Shown one piece after another: positions 8,253 to 16,966 of a stretch of 64,000 nucleotides of DNA; the stretch's first letter is position 1; each line of letters begins with the position of its first letter. The translations under genes and the position numbers were made by a program. This DNA comes from Gemmobacter nectariphilus DSM 15620 (lineage in GTDB: Bacteria; Pseudomonadota; Alphaproteobacteria; Rhodobacterales; Rhodobacteraceae). The DNA lies in contig NZ_AUCM01000004.1 of assembly GCF_000429765.1 (NCBI RefSeq), forward strand, positions 310,001-374,000, in the 5' to 3' direction. Below the pieces are notes generated by a model that had not been told where the DNA came from, did not search any database, and saw only the letters and a program-made list of their open reading frames with translations.

Positions 8253-10853
8253 TTAAGCATCTGTCTTATCAAGGTTTCCGTGCGATTTTCCGGCCCGTCT
8301 GTCGGCCAGTGCCAGATGGGCCGCAGCCAGCCGCGCAAGCGGCACACGATAAGGTGAACACGACACATAGGTGAACCCGGCGTGCCGGCAGAAGGCGATT
8401 GATTCGGGGTTCCCGCCATGCTCGCCGCAGATCGACAGCGTCAGGTCCGGACGCGTCTGGCGGCCGCGTTCGGCGCCGATCAGCAACAGCTCTCCCACCC
8501 CGTCGATATCCAGCATGTGGAACGGATCTTCGGGAAAGACCCCCTGGTTCACATAGGCCGACATGAACCGCCCCGCATCGTCGCGCGACAGGCCATAGGT
8601 CATCTGCGTCAGGTCGTTGGTGCCAAAGGACAGAAAGGCCGCGTGCTGGGCAATGTCGCCGGCGCGCAGGGCCGCGCGCGGGGTTTCCACCATCACGCCC
8701 AGCTTGTAGCCGAAGTTCACCCCGCGCTTGGTGCGCACCTCGGCGGCCACGGCGTCGATGCGGGTCTTGACCAGCTCGACCTCGCGCATGGCCGAGACAA
8801 GGGGGATCATGATCTCGGGTTCCACCTTGATGCCGCGCGCGCCCACGGCAAGGGTCGCCTCGAAGATCGCCCTGGCCTGCATCTCGTAGATTTCGGGCAG
8901 AACAACCCCCAGCCGCACCCCGCGCATCCCCAGCATCGGGTTGAACTCGGACAGGGCCTCGGCGCGGCGGGTGATGTCGGACAGGGGCTTGTCCAGCGCC
9001 TCGGCCAGCTCGCGCATCCCCTCGCGGGTATGGGGCAGGAATTCGTGCAAGGGCGGGTCGAACAGGCGGATGCAGACGGGCAGCCCCTCCATGATGCCGA
9101 ACAGATGCATGAAATCCTCGCGCTGCATGGGCAGCAGGCGGGCCAGCGCCGAGGCGCGGTCCTTGGCGTCATCGGCAAAGATCATCTGCCGCATGACGAT
9201 CAGGCGGTCGGATTCAAAGAACATGTGTTCGGTGCGGCACAGGCCGATCCCCTCGGCGGCGAAGTCGCGGGCGACCTGCGCATCTTCGGGGGTGTCGGCA
9301 TTGGCGCGCACGCCGATGTCGCGAAATTCGTCGGCCCAGCCAAGGAACTTGCGGAAGTCCTGATCCAGCGCAGGGGCCAGCATGTCGGCCGCGCCTGCCA
9401 GCGCCTCGCCAGCGGTGCCGTCCAGCGTGATCAGATCGCCTTCGCGCAGGATGCGCCCGCCGGGGGCGATCAGCCGCTTGTCGCGGGCATCCAGCTGCAT
9501 GGTCGAGGCGCCCACGACGCAGGGCAGGCCAAGGCCCCGCGCGATCACGGCAGCATGGCTGGTCATGCCGCCCCGTTCGGTCAGCACGCCTTGGGCGGCA
9601 TGCATCCCGCGAATATCCTCGGGGCTGGTTTCGCGCCGCACCAGAATGCAGCTTTCGCCGCGCGCCGCGCTGGCCTGCGCGGCAGCCGAGGAAAACACCA
9701 GCCGCCCGACGGCGGCCCCCGGACTGGCCGCAATGCCCCGCACCACCACATCGCGCGCCCCGCGCGGATCCACCTGCGGGTGCAGCAGTTCCGACAGCGC
9801 CCGCGGCTCGACCCGCAGGACGGCCTCATCCCGGCCGATGATCCCGTCTTCGGCCAGCGCCACGGCGATCTTCAGCGTCGCCCGGGACGAGCGCGAGACC
9901 TTGACCGCGTCCAGCACTTTCAGTTCGCCGTTTTCCAGCGTGAATTCGATCTGCATTTCCTCGCGCAGGCGGCGGCGGCAGTTGGCGCCGTGGCGGATCA
10001 GGGCCGCAAAGGCCTCGGGCGCCAGATCCTCGAGCGCATCGCCGCGCGGGTCGCGCGCCAGATAGATCGTGCCCTCGGCCGCCCGGGCCAGCGCGTCGCG
10101 CCCAAGGCTTTGGCTCAGATAGCGCCCGGTCACCTGCGGCAGGCCGGTCACGGCATCGACGAACTGCATGACACCTGACCCGGACACGCCCGGCCCCATG
10201 CCAAGCGCCATTTCCTGCACCACCAGCCCCAGCGCGGCATCGGCGGGCGCGCCCTTGGCCTGGCGCAGCAGGCGGGCGGTGGTGCCTTCCCAGGCGCGGG
10301 CCATCGACCGCAGGGCCTGGGTCAGCTGAACCGCCGGATCCTGGGGAAAGGGTTCGTCGGTTTCCTGCTCATAGGCGCGCAAGGCGGTGCGCAGCGCCTC
10401 GGCACTGGGGGCCGAGGCGTCGAACATGTCGGGGTCCAGACGCGCGACATGGATCGCATAGGCCTGCACGAAGCGCAGATACAGCGCATCCGCCACCTCA
10501 TGCCCATGGCTGTCCACCAGCATCCGGTGGCGTTCGGCATTCAGCCCGATGTTCAGAATGGTGCCTGGCCCGCCCCAGTCGGGGTTTTCCGGGCTAGGCC
10601 GGATCGAAACCAGCGGCGCCGGGTCAAAGCCTGCAAGGATCGCCCGCGCAGGGGCCGGCTGGCCCGAGGCAATGGCCCGCACGGCGGCAAAGGACAGCGC
10701 GACGGTGCGCGGCACCGGCAGGTCCAGCCGGATCAGACGCTGAAGGCATTTGGCGCGCCAGCCATGCGTCGCGGCAGCGATGGGCGCGGTCGGCGTGATC
10801 GTCGAGTGATCGGGATGTTTCTGCAAGGCGGCACCTTTTGCTGCGGAAAGCAT
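8253..10853 (-). CDS. PPDK-like PEP-utilizing enzyme with degenerate ATP-grasp domain
   Basis: The 866 residues follow the layout of pyruvate phosphate dikinase: nucleotide domain (about 1-340), phosphohistidine domain (about 370-500) and PEP/pyruvate TIM barrel (about 520-866). The swivelling domain is intact: LTERGGMTSHAAVIARG puts the phospho-acceptor histidine at residue 433. The barrel keeps GLCRTEHMFF and SICGEHGG with the proton-donor cysteine at residue 809. The ATP-grasp domain is not intact. The usual LQTRNGKRT stretch, whose Gln and Arg bind ATP, is VLDAVKVSRSS (residues 313-323), and the N-terminal GGKGxNLAEM loop and the MPGMMD loop are lost. It may still exchange phosphate between PEP and the histidine, or bind PEP only. 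It is probably cotranscribed with the gene at 10893-11612. Confidence 0.85.
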   Translation of the reverse strand: MLSAAKGAALQKHPDHSTITPTAPIAAATHGWRAKCLQRLIRLDLPVPRTVALSFAAVRAIASGQPAPARAILAGFDPAPLVSIRPSPENPDWGGPGTILNIGLNAERHRMLVDSHGHEVADALYLRFVQAYAIHVARLDPDMFDASAPSAEALRTALRAYEQETDEPFPQDPAVQLTQALRSMARAWEGTTARLLRQAKGAPADAALGLVVQEMALGMGPGVSGSGVMQFVDAVTGLPQVTGRYLSQSLGRDALARAAEGTIYLARDPRGDALEDLAPEAFAALIRHGANCRRRLREEMQIEFTLENGELKVLDAVKVSRSSRATLKIAVALAEDGIIGRDEAVLRVEPRALSELLHPQVDPRGARDVVVRGIAASPGAAVGRLVFSSAAAQASAARGESCILVRRETSPEDIRGMHAAQGVLTERGGMTSHAAVIARGLGLPCVVGASTMQLDARDKRLIAPGGRILREGDLITLDGTAGEALAGAADMLAPALDQDFRKFLGWADEFRDIGVRANADTPEDAQVARDFAAEGIGLCRTEHMFFESDRLIVMRQMIFADDAKDRASALARLLPMQREDFMHLFGIMEGLPVCIRLFDPPLHEFLPHTREGMRELAEALDKPLSDITRRAEALSEFNPMLGMRGVRLGVVLPEIYEMQARAIFEATLAVGARGIKVEPEIMIPLVSAMREVELVKTRIDAVAAEVRTKRGVNFGYKLGVMVETPRAALRAGDIAQHAAFLSFGTNDLTQMTYGLSRDDAGRFMSAYVNQGVFPEDPFHMLDIDGVGELLLIGAERGRQTRPDLTLSICGEHGGNPESIAFCRHAGFTYVSCSPYRVPLARLAAAHLALADRRAGKSHGNLDKTDA

Positions 10854-10892
10854 ACGCCTGACAGCAGGCGGTAGAAGCGCGGTTTCGCCGCG

Positions 10893-11612
10893 CTAGTCCT
10901 GCAATTCGATGGTGACGCGGCGGTTGATCCGGCCCTTCTTCTCGATCTTGCCAATGCTGACGCGGCCAATCTCGGCCGTGCGGGCGACATGGGTGCCGCC
11001 GCAAGGTTGCAGATCGACCTGGGCCTCGCCCGCGCCGATCCGCACCAGCCGCACGCGGCCCTGACCCATGGGCGGCTTGACCGACATGGTTTTCACAAGG
11101 CCCGGATTCGCCTCCAGCTCGGCATCGGTGATCCAGTCGGTCGTCACCGGCAGATCGCGCGAGATCAGCGCATTCAGCGCGGCCTCCAGCGCAGGCACAT
11201 CCTGCGGTGCCTCGGGCATGTCGAAGTCCAGCCGTCCCTTGCCGACCGAGATTTGCCCCCCCGTCACCGGCAGCGGAATGACCACCGACAACAGATGCAG
11301 GGCGGTATGCACCCTCATGTGCGAATGGCGGCGGTCCCAGTCCAGCCGCAAGGTCACCGCGGCGCCGATCGGGGGCAGGGGGGCGGGCTCGGCCGGAACC
11401 ATGACGGATGCGCCATCCTCGCCCTTGAGCGTGGTGGCAATGGCGATGCGCCCGCCGTCCCAGTCGATCCAGCCGGAATCGCCAGGCTGGCCGCCGCCTT
11501 GCGGATAGAACAGCATGGGGTCCGCGATCAGCCCGCCTTCGGGCGTGATGGCGATGATGCGGGCCTCGGCGGTGCGGGCGTGGGAATCGCTGCGATACAG
11601 CGGCTCGGTCAT
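10893..11612 (-). CDS. Alanyl-tRNA editing protein, AlaX family
   Basis: Stand-alone AlaX proteins hydrolyse Ser-tRNA(Ala) or Gly-tRNA(Ala) made by mistake. The 239-residue product has the family layout: an N-terminal beta-barrel with GGGQPGDSGW, then the editing domain with the zinc ligands in HTALHLLSV and in CGGTHVART. The length fits the AlaX-M type. It starts two bases after the stop of the MscS-like gene and ends 39 bp before the PPDK-like gene on the same strand, so it sits inside a longer operon. Confidence 0.9.
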   Translation of the reverse strand: MTEPLYRSDSHARTAEARIIAITPEGGLIADPMLFYPQGGGQPGDSGWIDWDGGRIAIATTLKGEDGASVMVPAEPAPLPPIGAAVTLRLDWDRRHSHMRVHTALHLLSVVIPLPVTGGQISVGKGRLDFDMPEAPQDVPALEAALNALISRDLPVTTDWITDAELEANPGLVKTMSVKPPMGQGRVRLVRIGAGEAQVDLQPCGGTHVARTAEIGRVSIGKIEKKGRINRRVTIELQD

Positions 11613-11614
11613 GG

Positions 11615-14146
11615 TCAGTCCCTTTCATCCTCGCGGCCATAGCCCGAGGGCGGGCCTTCGTGCGGTTCGTCACGGATCGCCTCGTCGGCGCGCATCGGGT
11701 TGGCAACGCTGGGGGCCTCGGGGCGGTCCACAGGCTGGGCCTGGGGCGGAACCGGGGCCGCGGGCCGGCCGGTCAGCGCTTCGGGATTGCGGATCCACAG
11801 ATCGCGCTGGGCAAAGGGAATCTCGATCCCCTCGGCGGCAAAGCGGGCCGCGATCTGGTGGTTGATCTCGGACCGCACGGCGATCGAGAAGTTCACATCG
11901 CGCAAGATCGCCCGGATCTCGAAATTCAGGCTGTCGGCGCCAAAGCCCACAAAGGGCACGGCTGGCGGCGGGTTCAGAACGACCATCGGCTGCGCCTCTG
12001 CGATCTCGCGCAAGATGCGTTCCACCTTGCGGGTGTCGGTGCCATAGGCCACGCCCACCGGCACGATCAGCCGCCCGTTGAGGTTGAAGCCCGTCCAGTT
12101 CGTCACCTGACCCGAAATCAGATCGGCGTTCGGCACGATGACCGTGGTGCGGTCAAAGGTTTCCACCTTGGTCGAGCGCACGGAAATCCCGCGCACGATG
12201 CCCTGAACGCCGCCCACCTCGATCCAGTCGCCTTCGGCCACCGGACGTTCGATCAACAGGATGATCCCCGAGACAAAGTTCGACACGATGTTCTGAAGCC
12301 CGAACCCGATGCCGACCGACAGGGCACCGGCAACGATGGCCAGGTTCGACAGATCAAGCCCCGTCGAGGTGATGGCCGCCAGCGCCGCCAGCACGATGCC
12401 GATATAGCCGACGCCGGCCACGATGGCGTTCTTGCCGCCGGTATCCAGCTTGGTCTTGGGCAGGATCGTGGTGCGCAGCGCGCCTTGCAAAAGGCGCGTC
12501 ACGCCATAGCCGATGCCGAAGATCACGCCCAGCAGCAGAAAGTCGGTCGGGCTGATGCGCGTATCGCCCAGCCGGAAACCTTCGCGAAACCGCGTCCAGT
12601 ATTCCAGCAGATCGTCTGCCCGCATCCCCCACAGCAGCGCCAGCACCGGCACCGCCGCCAGCGCCAGCGCGAACGAGATCAGCACCGGCACCAGCGCGTC
12701 GCGCGCCACCTGCGGATCGCCGCGCGTCACGACGGCATAGATGTCGTAGATCAGCCGTTGCAGCAGGGCGACCACCGCCAAGAGACCCAGCGTTGCCACC
12801 GCAGGCCAGACCATCGCATCGGCCAGCGCGATATAGCCAACCGCCCCCAGAACCGGGCCAAGCACGCCGATGACCATGGCCGCGCGGCCAAGGATCGACA
12901 GAACCAGCGGGCGAAAGCCGGGGGTGTCCTGCCCTTCGCTTTCGTTCTGCGCGCCAATGTGCAGCAGCTGGCCCAGGCGGAACAGCAACAGCCCGATCAG
13001 CGCGGTCGCCGGATAGGTCGCGGTGCTGACCGCAGCCGCGCCATAGCTTGCCGCGGTAAAGGCGGGCGCCACCAGCATTTCGGCCCCGGCCGCCAGCGCA
13101 TAGAGCGTGACATGCAGCCGCCCTTCGGCCCGCCGGGCGGGGCGCAGCATGATGACCTGGGTCAGCCGGTCGGTCGGTGGAAAGACGTGCCAGCCGATCC
13201 ACAGCGCAACCGACATCAGGATGCCGGCCATGATCAGCCCCTCGCTGATCAGCGCATTGGCCAGCGGGCCAAGGAATTCCGTGCGCACCAGCGCATTGGT
13301 CAGGAACACCAGCGCCAGGACCGGCAAGATCACCTGACCGAGCGACAGCGGCAGTTCCACAACGCCCCACCACCCGGCGGGCAGGCGGTCCTGAAGGCGC
13401 CGGATCAGCTGGTCGATCAGCCGACGGCCCTGCCACAGCAGCAAAATGGCGATCAGCAGCTCGGCCACCAGCAAGGGCGAGGCATCAATCAGCGCGTTGC
13501 GGCGCACCGGATTGGCCCAGGCCTTGGCGGTTTCATTCCACAGATCGACCGAAAAGGCCGACATCGCGCCGATCGCCGCGGGCCAGTTCGCCGGGTTGAT
13601 CGGGGCAGGATCGCGCCGGATCAGCTTGCTGGCATCGCGCGATCGCTGGATGCTGTCGGCCTCGCGGATCAGGCCATCGGCGCGGCGATAGGCCTCTTCG
13701 GCGGCAATCGCCGGCGCCTGGGCGCGGGACAGCTGTTCCGTCAGTTCCTTGCGGCGCTGCGCGATCTCGTCGGGTTCGGTTGCGCCTTCGGCCGGGGCAG
13801 GCCCCAGCGCCGCGATCTGCTCGCGCAGCGTGTCGACGCGGGGCTTGTTTGCATTCTGCGCCGTCAGGAACCGCTCGCGCCAGTCTGCCAGTTCATTGCG
13901 CAGGTCTTGCAGCTGTCCCGAAGCGGTGCCTGGTTCCGTGATCAGCTTTTCCGCGCGGTCGGCAAACCTGCCCCACGCCTGATAATCCGGCGCGGTGTCC
14001 GCGGTGGCAGGCGGCTCTTCGACGGGCGCTGCCGCAGCAGAACCGCCTGTCACGCTGCCCAGCCACCACGAACGGGACTGGGCCGAGGATGGGCCGGTTG
14101 CCAGCACCAGCACCAGCAGGACAAGAGACAGCAGGCGGCAGATCAC
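11615..14146 (-). CDS. MscS-type mechanosensitive channel with large periplasmic domain (DUF3772 type)
   Basis: An 843-residue inner-membrane protein. A signal peptide (residues 1-22, ending GPSSAQS) is followed by a helical periplasmic region to about residue 200 with the charge pattern of the DUF3772 domain, then roughly eleven membrane helices and a C-terminal MscS domain. The pore-lining and beta-domain region is clear in AIVAGALSVGIGFGLQNIV, ERPVAEGDWIEVGGV and VPNADLISGQVTNWT. Such channels release solutes after hypo-osmotic shock. It follows cysK by 8 bp and precedes alaX by 2 bp, so it is transcribed with them. Confidence 0.9.
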   Translation of the reverse strand: MICRLLSLVLLVLVLATGPSSAQSRSWWLGSVTGGSAAAAPVEEPPATADTAPDYQAWGRFADRAEKLITEPGTASGQLQDLRNELADWRERFLTAQNANKPRVDTLREQIAALGPAPAEGATEPDEIAQRRKELTEQLSRAQAPAIAAEEAYRRADGLIREADSIQRSRDASKLIRRDPAPINPANWPAAIGAMSAFSVDLWNETAKAWANPVRRNALIDASPLLVAELLIAILLLWQGRRLIDQLIRRLQDRLPAGWWGVVELPLSLGQVILPVLALVFLTNALVRTEFLGPLANALISEGLIMAGILMSVALWIGWHVFPPTDRLTQVIMLRPARRAEGRLHVTLYALAAGAEMLVAPAFTAASYGAAAVSTATYPATALIGLLLFRLGQLLHIGAQNESEGQDTPGFRPLVLSILGRAAMVIGVLGPVLGAVGYIALADAMVWPAVATLGLLAVVALLQRLIYDIYAVVTRGDPQVARDALVPVLISFALALAAVPVLALLWGMRADDLLEYWTRFREGFRLGDTRISPTDFLLLGVIFGIGYGVTRLLQGALRTTILPKTKLDTGGKNAIVAGVGYIGIVLAALAAITSTGLDLSNLAIVAGALSVGIGFGLQNIVSNFVSGIILLIERPVAEGDWIEVGGVQGIVRGISVRSTKVETFDRTTVIVPNADLISGQVTNWTGFNLNGRLIVPVGVAYGTDTRKVERILREIAEAQPMVVLNPPPAVPFVGFGADSLNFEIRAILRDVNFSIAVRSEINHQIAARFAAEGIEIPFAQRDLWIRNPEALTGRPAAPVPPQAQPVDRPEAPSVANPMRADEAIRDEPHEGPPSGYGREDERD

Positions 14147-14154
14147 GGGTCAGA

Positions 14155-15186
14155 TCACCCCTCGTAGACTTCGGGAAGTTTGCGGCCGGCGGTGTCCAGC
14201 CAGGCGGGAACCGGCAGGCCCTTGGCATGCAGGAATTCGGGGTTGAACAGCTTGGACTGATAGCGCGTGCCGTAATCGCACAGAATGGTCACGATCGTGT
14301 GCCCCGGCCCCATCGCCTGCGCCATGCGGATCGCGCCGGCGACGTTCACGCCCGACGATCCGCCAAGGCACAGCCCTTCCTCGGACAGAAGGTCGAACAC
14401 CACCGGCAGCGCCTCGGCATCGGGGATGCGGAAGGACATGTCGGGGGTGAACCCTTCAAGGTTCGCGGTGATGCGGCCCTGACCGATCCCTTCGGTGATC
14501 GAGGAGCCTTCGGATTTCAGCACGCCCTGGGTGTAATAGGAATGCAGCGCGGCGCCTTCGGGATCGGCCAGTGCGATCTTGACCCCCTTGGGTTGCAGCG
14601 CCATGCCGATGCCGGCCAGCGTGCCGCCCGAGCCGACGGCGCAGACAAAGCCGTCGACCTTGCCGCCGGTCTGGTCCCAGATCTCGGGGCCAGTCGTTTC
14701 GATATGGGCCTGACGGTTGGCCACATTGTCGAACTGGTTGGCCCAGATCGCCCCGTTGGGTTCGGTTTTCGCAAGTTCCGCCGCCAGACGGCCGGAATAG
14801 CGAACGTAGTTGTTCGGGTTCGAATAGGGCGCCGCAGGCACCTGCACCAGCTCTGCCCCGGCCAGGCGCAGCATGTCCTTCTTTTCCTGGCTCTGGGTTT
14901 CCGGGATCACGATGACGGTGCGAAAGCCCATGCTGGCGCCGACCAGCGCCAGGCCAATGCCGGTATTGCCGGCCGTGCCTTCAACGATGGTGCCGCCGGG
15001 TTTCAGCTGCCCCTTGGCCACCGCATCGCGGATGATGTAAAGCGCGGCCCGGTCCTTGACCGACTGGCCGGGGTTCAGGAACTCGGCCTTGCCCCAGATA
15101 TCGCAGCCGGTCAGGTCCGACGCCTTGCGCAGGCGGATCAGAGGGGTCTTGCCGATGCTGTCGGCGAGGTCGCGGCTCATGCGCAT
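14155..15186 (-). CDS. cysK: Cysteine synthase A (O-acetylserine sulfhydrylase)
   Basis: CysK makes cysteine from O-acetylserine and sulfide with PLP. The ATG at 15186 has AAAGGA eight bases upstream and gives 343 residues. An in-frame TTG at 15214-15216 is not needed. NPGQSVKDRAALY places the PLP lysine at residue 44, and EGTAGNTGIG and VGSGGTLAG are the substrate and phosphate loops. It follows trgB by 64 bp, the same trgA-trgB-cysK order as the tellurite-resistance locus of Rhodobacter sphaeroides. Its sulfide would come from the cysH/cysI operon at 53-56.6 kb. Confidence 0.93.
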   Translation of the reverse strand: MRMSRDLADSIGKTPLIRLRKASDLTGCDIWGKAEFLNPGQSVKDRAALYIIRDAVAKGQLKPGGTIVEGTAGNTGIGLALVGASMGFRTVIVIPETQSQEKKDMLRLAGAELVQVPAAPYSNPNNYVRYSGRLAAELAKTEPNGAIWANQFDNVANRQAHIETTGPEIWDQTGGKVDGFVCAVGSGGTLAGIGMALQPKGVKIALADPEGAALHSYYTQGVLKSEGSSITEGIGQGRITANLEGFTPDMSFRIPDAEALPVVFDLLSEEGLCLGGSSGVNVAGAIRMAQAMGPGHTIVTILCDYGTRYQSKLFNPEFLHAKGLPVPAWLDTAGRKLPEVYEG

Positions 15187-15250
15187 GGCGGACGTCCTTT
15201 TGCGTTTCGTCTGCAAGGTTTAGGCCGCAGATGCCCGAAAAACAAGCCGA

Positions 15251-16360
15251 TCAGCCCTGCGCACGCAGCCGATCGCGGTTCGCGGCCAACCACATTGCCG
15301 AGAGGATGAGCGGCGCATTCGCCCCTTCGGGCCGGGCGACGATCTGCATCAGCTGCTCGAACGGGATGATATGGGCGCGAATATCCTCGACCTCGTCCTC
15401 CATCCCGCCATGGCGCGGGCGATCATCAGGCAGATCGCACAGCGCGACATAGGAATAGAGGAATTCGGCCTTGGCGCCGGGGCTGGGGTAATAGCTGGCC
15501 ACAGGCAGAAGGTCGCGCAACTCGACCCCGGCCTCTTCCTGCGCCTCGCGGCGGGCGCAGTCCTCGGGGGTCTCGAACGGGTCGATGCGGCCGGCGACGG
15601 CCTCGAGCAGCCAGGGGTTCGCATCGCCCCGCGCATAGGGGCCGGGCCGGAACTGTTCGACCACCAGCACCCGGTCGCGCACCGGATCATAGGGCAGCAC
15701 GGTTGCCGCATCGCCCGAGATGAAGGCCGCGCGCGTTGCCTGATCCGACCAGTCGCCGTTGAAGCGGCGATAGCGCAGGTCATATTCCTCGACGGCGAAA
15801 TAATGCGCATAGGGCTGGCGCTGCGCCACCAGATCGACATCGGCCGCGCTGGCCGCGCGCCGCAGGGCTGACGGGGCGGGGCGTTTGGCGCGCAGCCGCG
15901 CGGCACCGCGCATCAGCATCATGGGATAGCGCCGCAGCACTTCGGCGGCCGGTTTCACACCATAAAGCGCCATGAAATCATGGGCGGTTTCGGTAACCAC
16001 CGCGCCGCGCGTCGCCACCCAGTCGGCCAGCGACCAGGGGGCGCCGGGCTGCCAATGGCCGGGGTCAGGGAAATAGACCCGCGCAAGGCGCCCGTCCGAC
16101 AGCGGCAGATCGCGGGTATGATAGGCAAAGCCGCCCTCATAGAAATCCAGCCGCGCGACATCTTCCTCGCTCATGCCGGGCAGGAGCAGCCCGTCGGCCT
16201 GTTGGCCCGGCGCCTCGACGATCAGCGGAAAGGGCTGTCCCTTGGCCCAGAACACCGCATGATCGGGCAGGCGGGCCGGCTGCGGCGCCACGGGGCGGCC
16301 CAGAACGATTTCCAGCAGCGGCAGGTGGCACAGCGTGCCATAAAAGAAAAAGTCGGCCAT
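15251..16360 (-). CDS. trgB: TrgB-like protein: gamma-glutamylcyclotransferase-like plus Nudix hydrolase
   Basis: The 369-residue product joins two domains. Residues 1-130 resemble the gamma-glutamylcyclotransferase/AIG2 fold, starting MADFFFYGTLCHLPLL. Residues 190-369 form a Nudix hydrolase with a complete Nudix box from G257 to V279 (REAQEEAG core), of the ADP-ribose pyrophosphatase type. The ATG at 16360 has GGAG six bases upstream; the longer frame has no such site. Position between trgA and cysK identifies it as TrgB, which in R. sphaeroides contributes to tellurite resistance by an unknown mechanism. The substrate is not evident. Confidence 0.88.
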   Translation of the reverse strand: MADFFFYGTLCHLPLLEIVLGRPVAPQPARLPDHAVFWAKGQPFPLIVEAPGQQADGLLLPGMSEEDVARLDFYEGGFAYHTRDLPLSDGRLARVYFPDPGHWQPGAPWSLADWVATRGAVVTETAHDFMALYGVKPAAEVLRRYPMMLMRGAARLRAKRPAPSALRRAASAADVDLVAQRQPYAHYFAVEEYDLRYRRFNGDWSDQATRAAFISGDAATVLPYDPVRDRVLVVEQFRPGPYARGDANPWLLEAVAGRIDPFETPEDCARREAQEEAGVELRDLLPVASYYPSPGAKAEFLYSYVALCDLPDDRPRHGGMEDEVEDIRAHIIPFEQLMQIVARPEGANAPLILSAMWLAANRDRLRAQG

Positions 16361-16430
16361 GTCGGCTCCGGCTTGGGGCAAGGTCGCGGGGCAGGCCCGC
16401 TGACCATCTTGGGACAATCGGGGGGCAGGC

Positions 16431-16871
16431 TCAGCTGGCGCGGCGCGAGACCCATTCGACCAGCAGGCCGCACAGCATGCCGCCGATCGCCAGCACGATC
16501 AGCGGCTCGGGGCGCAGCAAGGCCGTGCCATAGATAAGCACGATGTCGAATGTGCCCTCGATTGCCTCGAACACACCGCCATAGCGTTTGCGCAAGGCCC
16601 GCAGCAGCATCTCGTAGACCGAGAACAGCACCATGGCAAAGAACACCATGGTTGCCGCCGTGCGCAGCCCCGATCCCAGCGCCGCACGGGTGCCGCGACC
16701 GGCCAGCCGCCCCATCAGGAACCAGCCGCACAGCAGGCCGATCAGGGCGCAAAGCGGGGTGAACCGGCCGAACTGGGTTTCGGGCGGCAGGCCGGGCTTG
16801 TAGATTTCGGCGGCGAAAAAGCCGAGCGCGGCAAAGGCAAGGGCGGCGGCAAGGCGGGCGGCGGTGGGCAT
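16431..16871 (-). CDS. trgA: TrgA family membrane protein (tellurite resistance)
   Basis: A 146-residue protein with four or five hydrophobic helices (near residues 5-25, 38-58, 68-90, 105-140) and a short RRAS tail. Its composition, the PGLPPETQFG segment and its position just upstream of trgB and cysK match TrgA of R. sphaeroides. No catalytic residues are visible, and how it protects against tellurite is unknown. It is the first gene of the run; its promoter must lie in the 95 bp between it and the aminotransferase gene. Confidence 0.85.
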   Translation of the reverse strand: MPTAARLAAALAFAALGFFAAEIYKPGLPPETQFGRFTPLCALIGLLCGWFLMGRLAGRGTRAALGSGLRTAATMVFFAMVLFSVYEMLLRALRKRYGGVFEAIEGTFDIVLIYGTALLRPEPLIVLAIGGMLCGLLVEWVSRRAS

Positions 16872-16966
16872 CGGCGGCCTGTCGGGCTGATCTGGGTCGG
16901 GCTTAGTGTCGGCCGGGCGCGGGGCTGGCGCAAGGGGGGCGCCCGCGCAACCCGGCCAGTGTTGCC

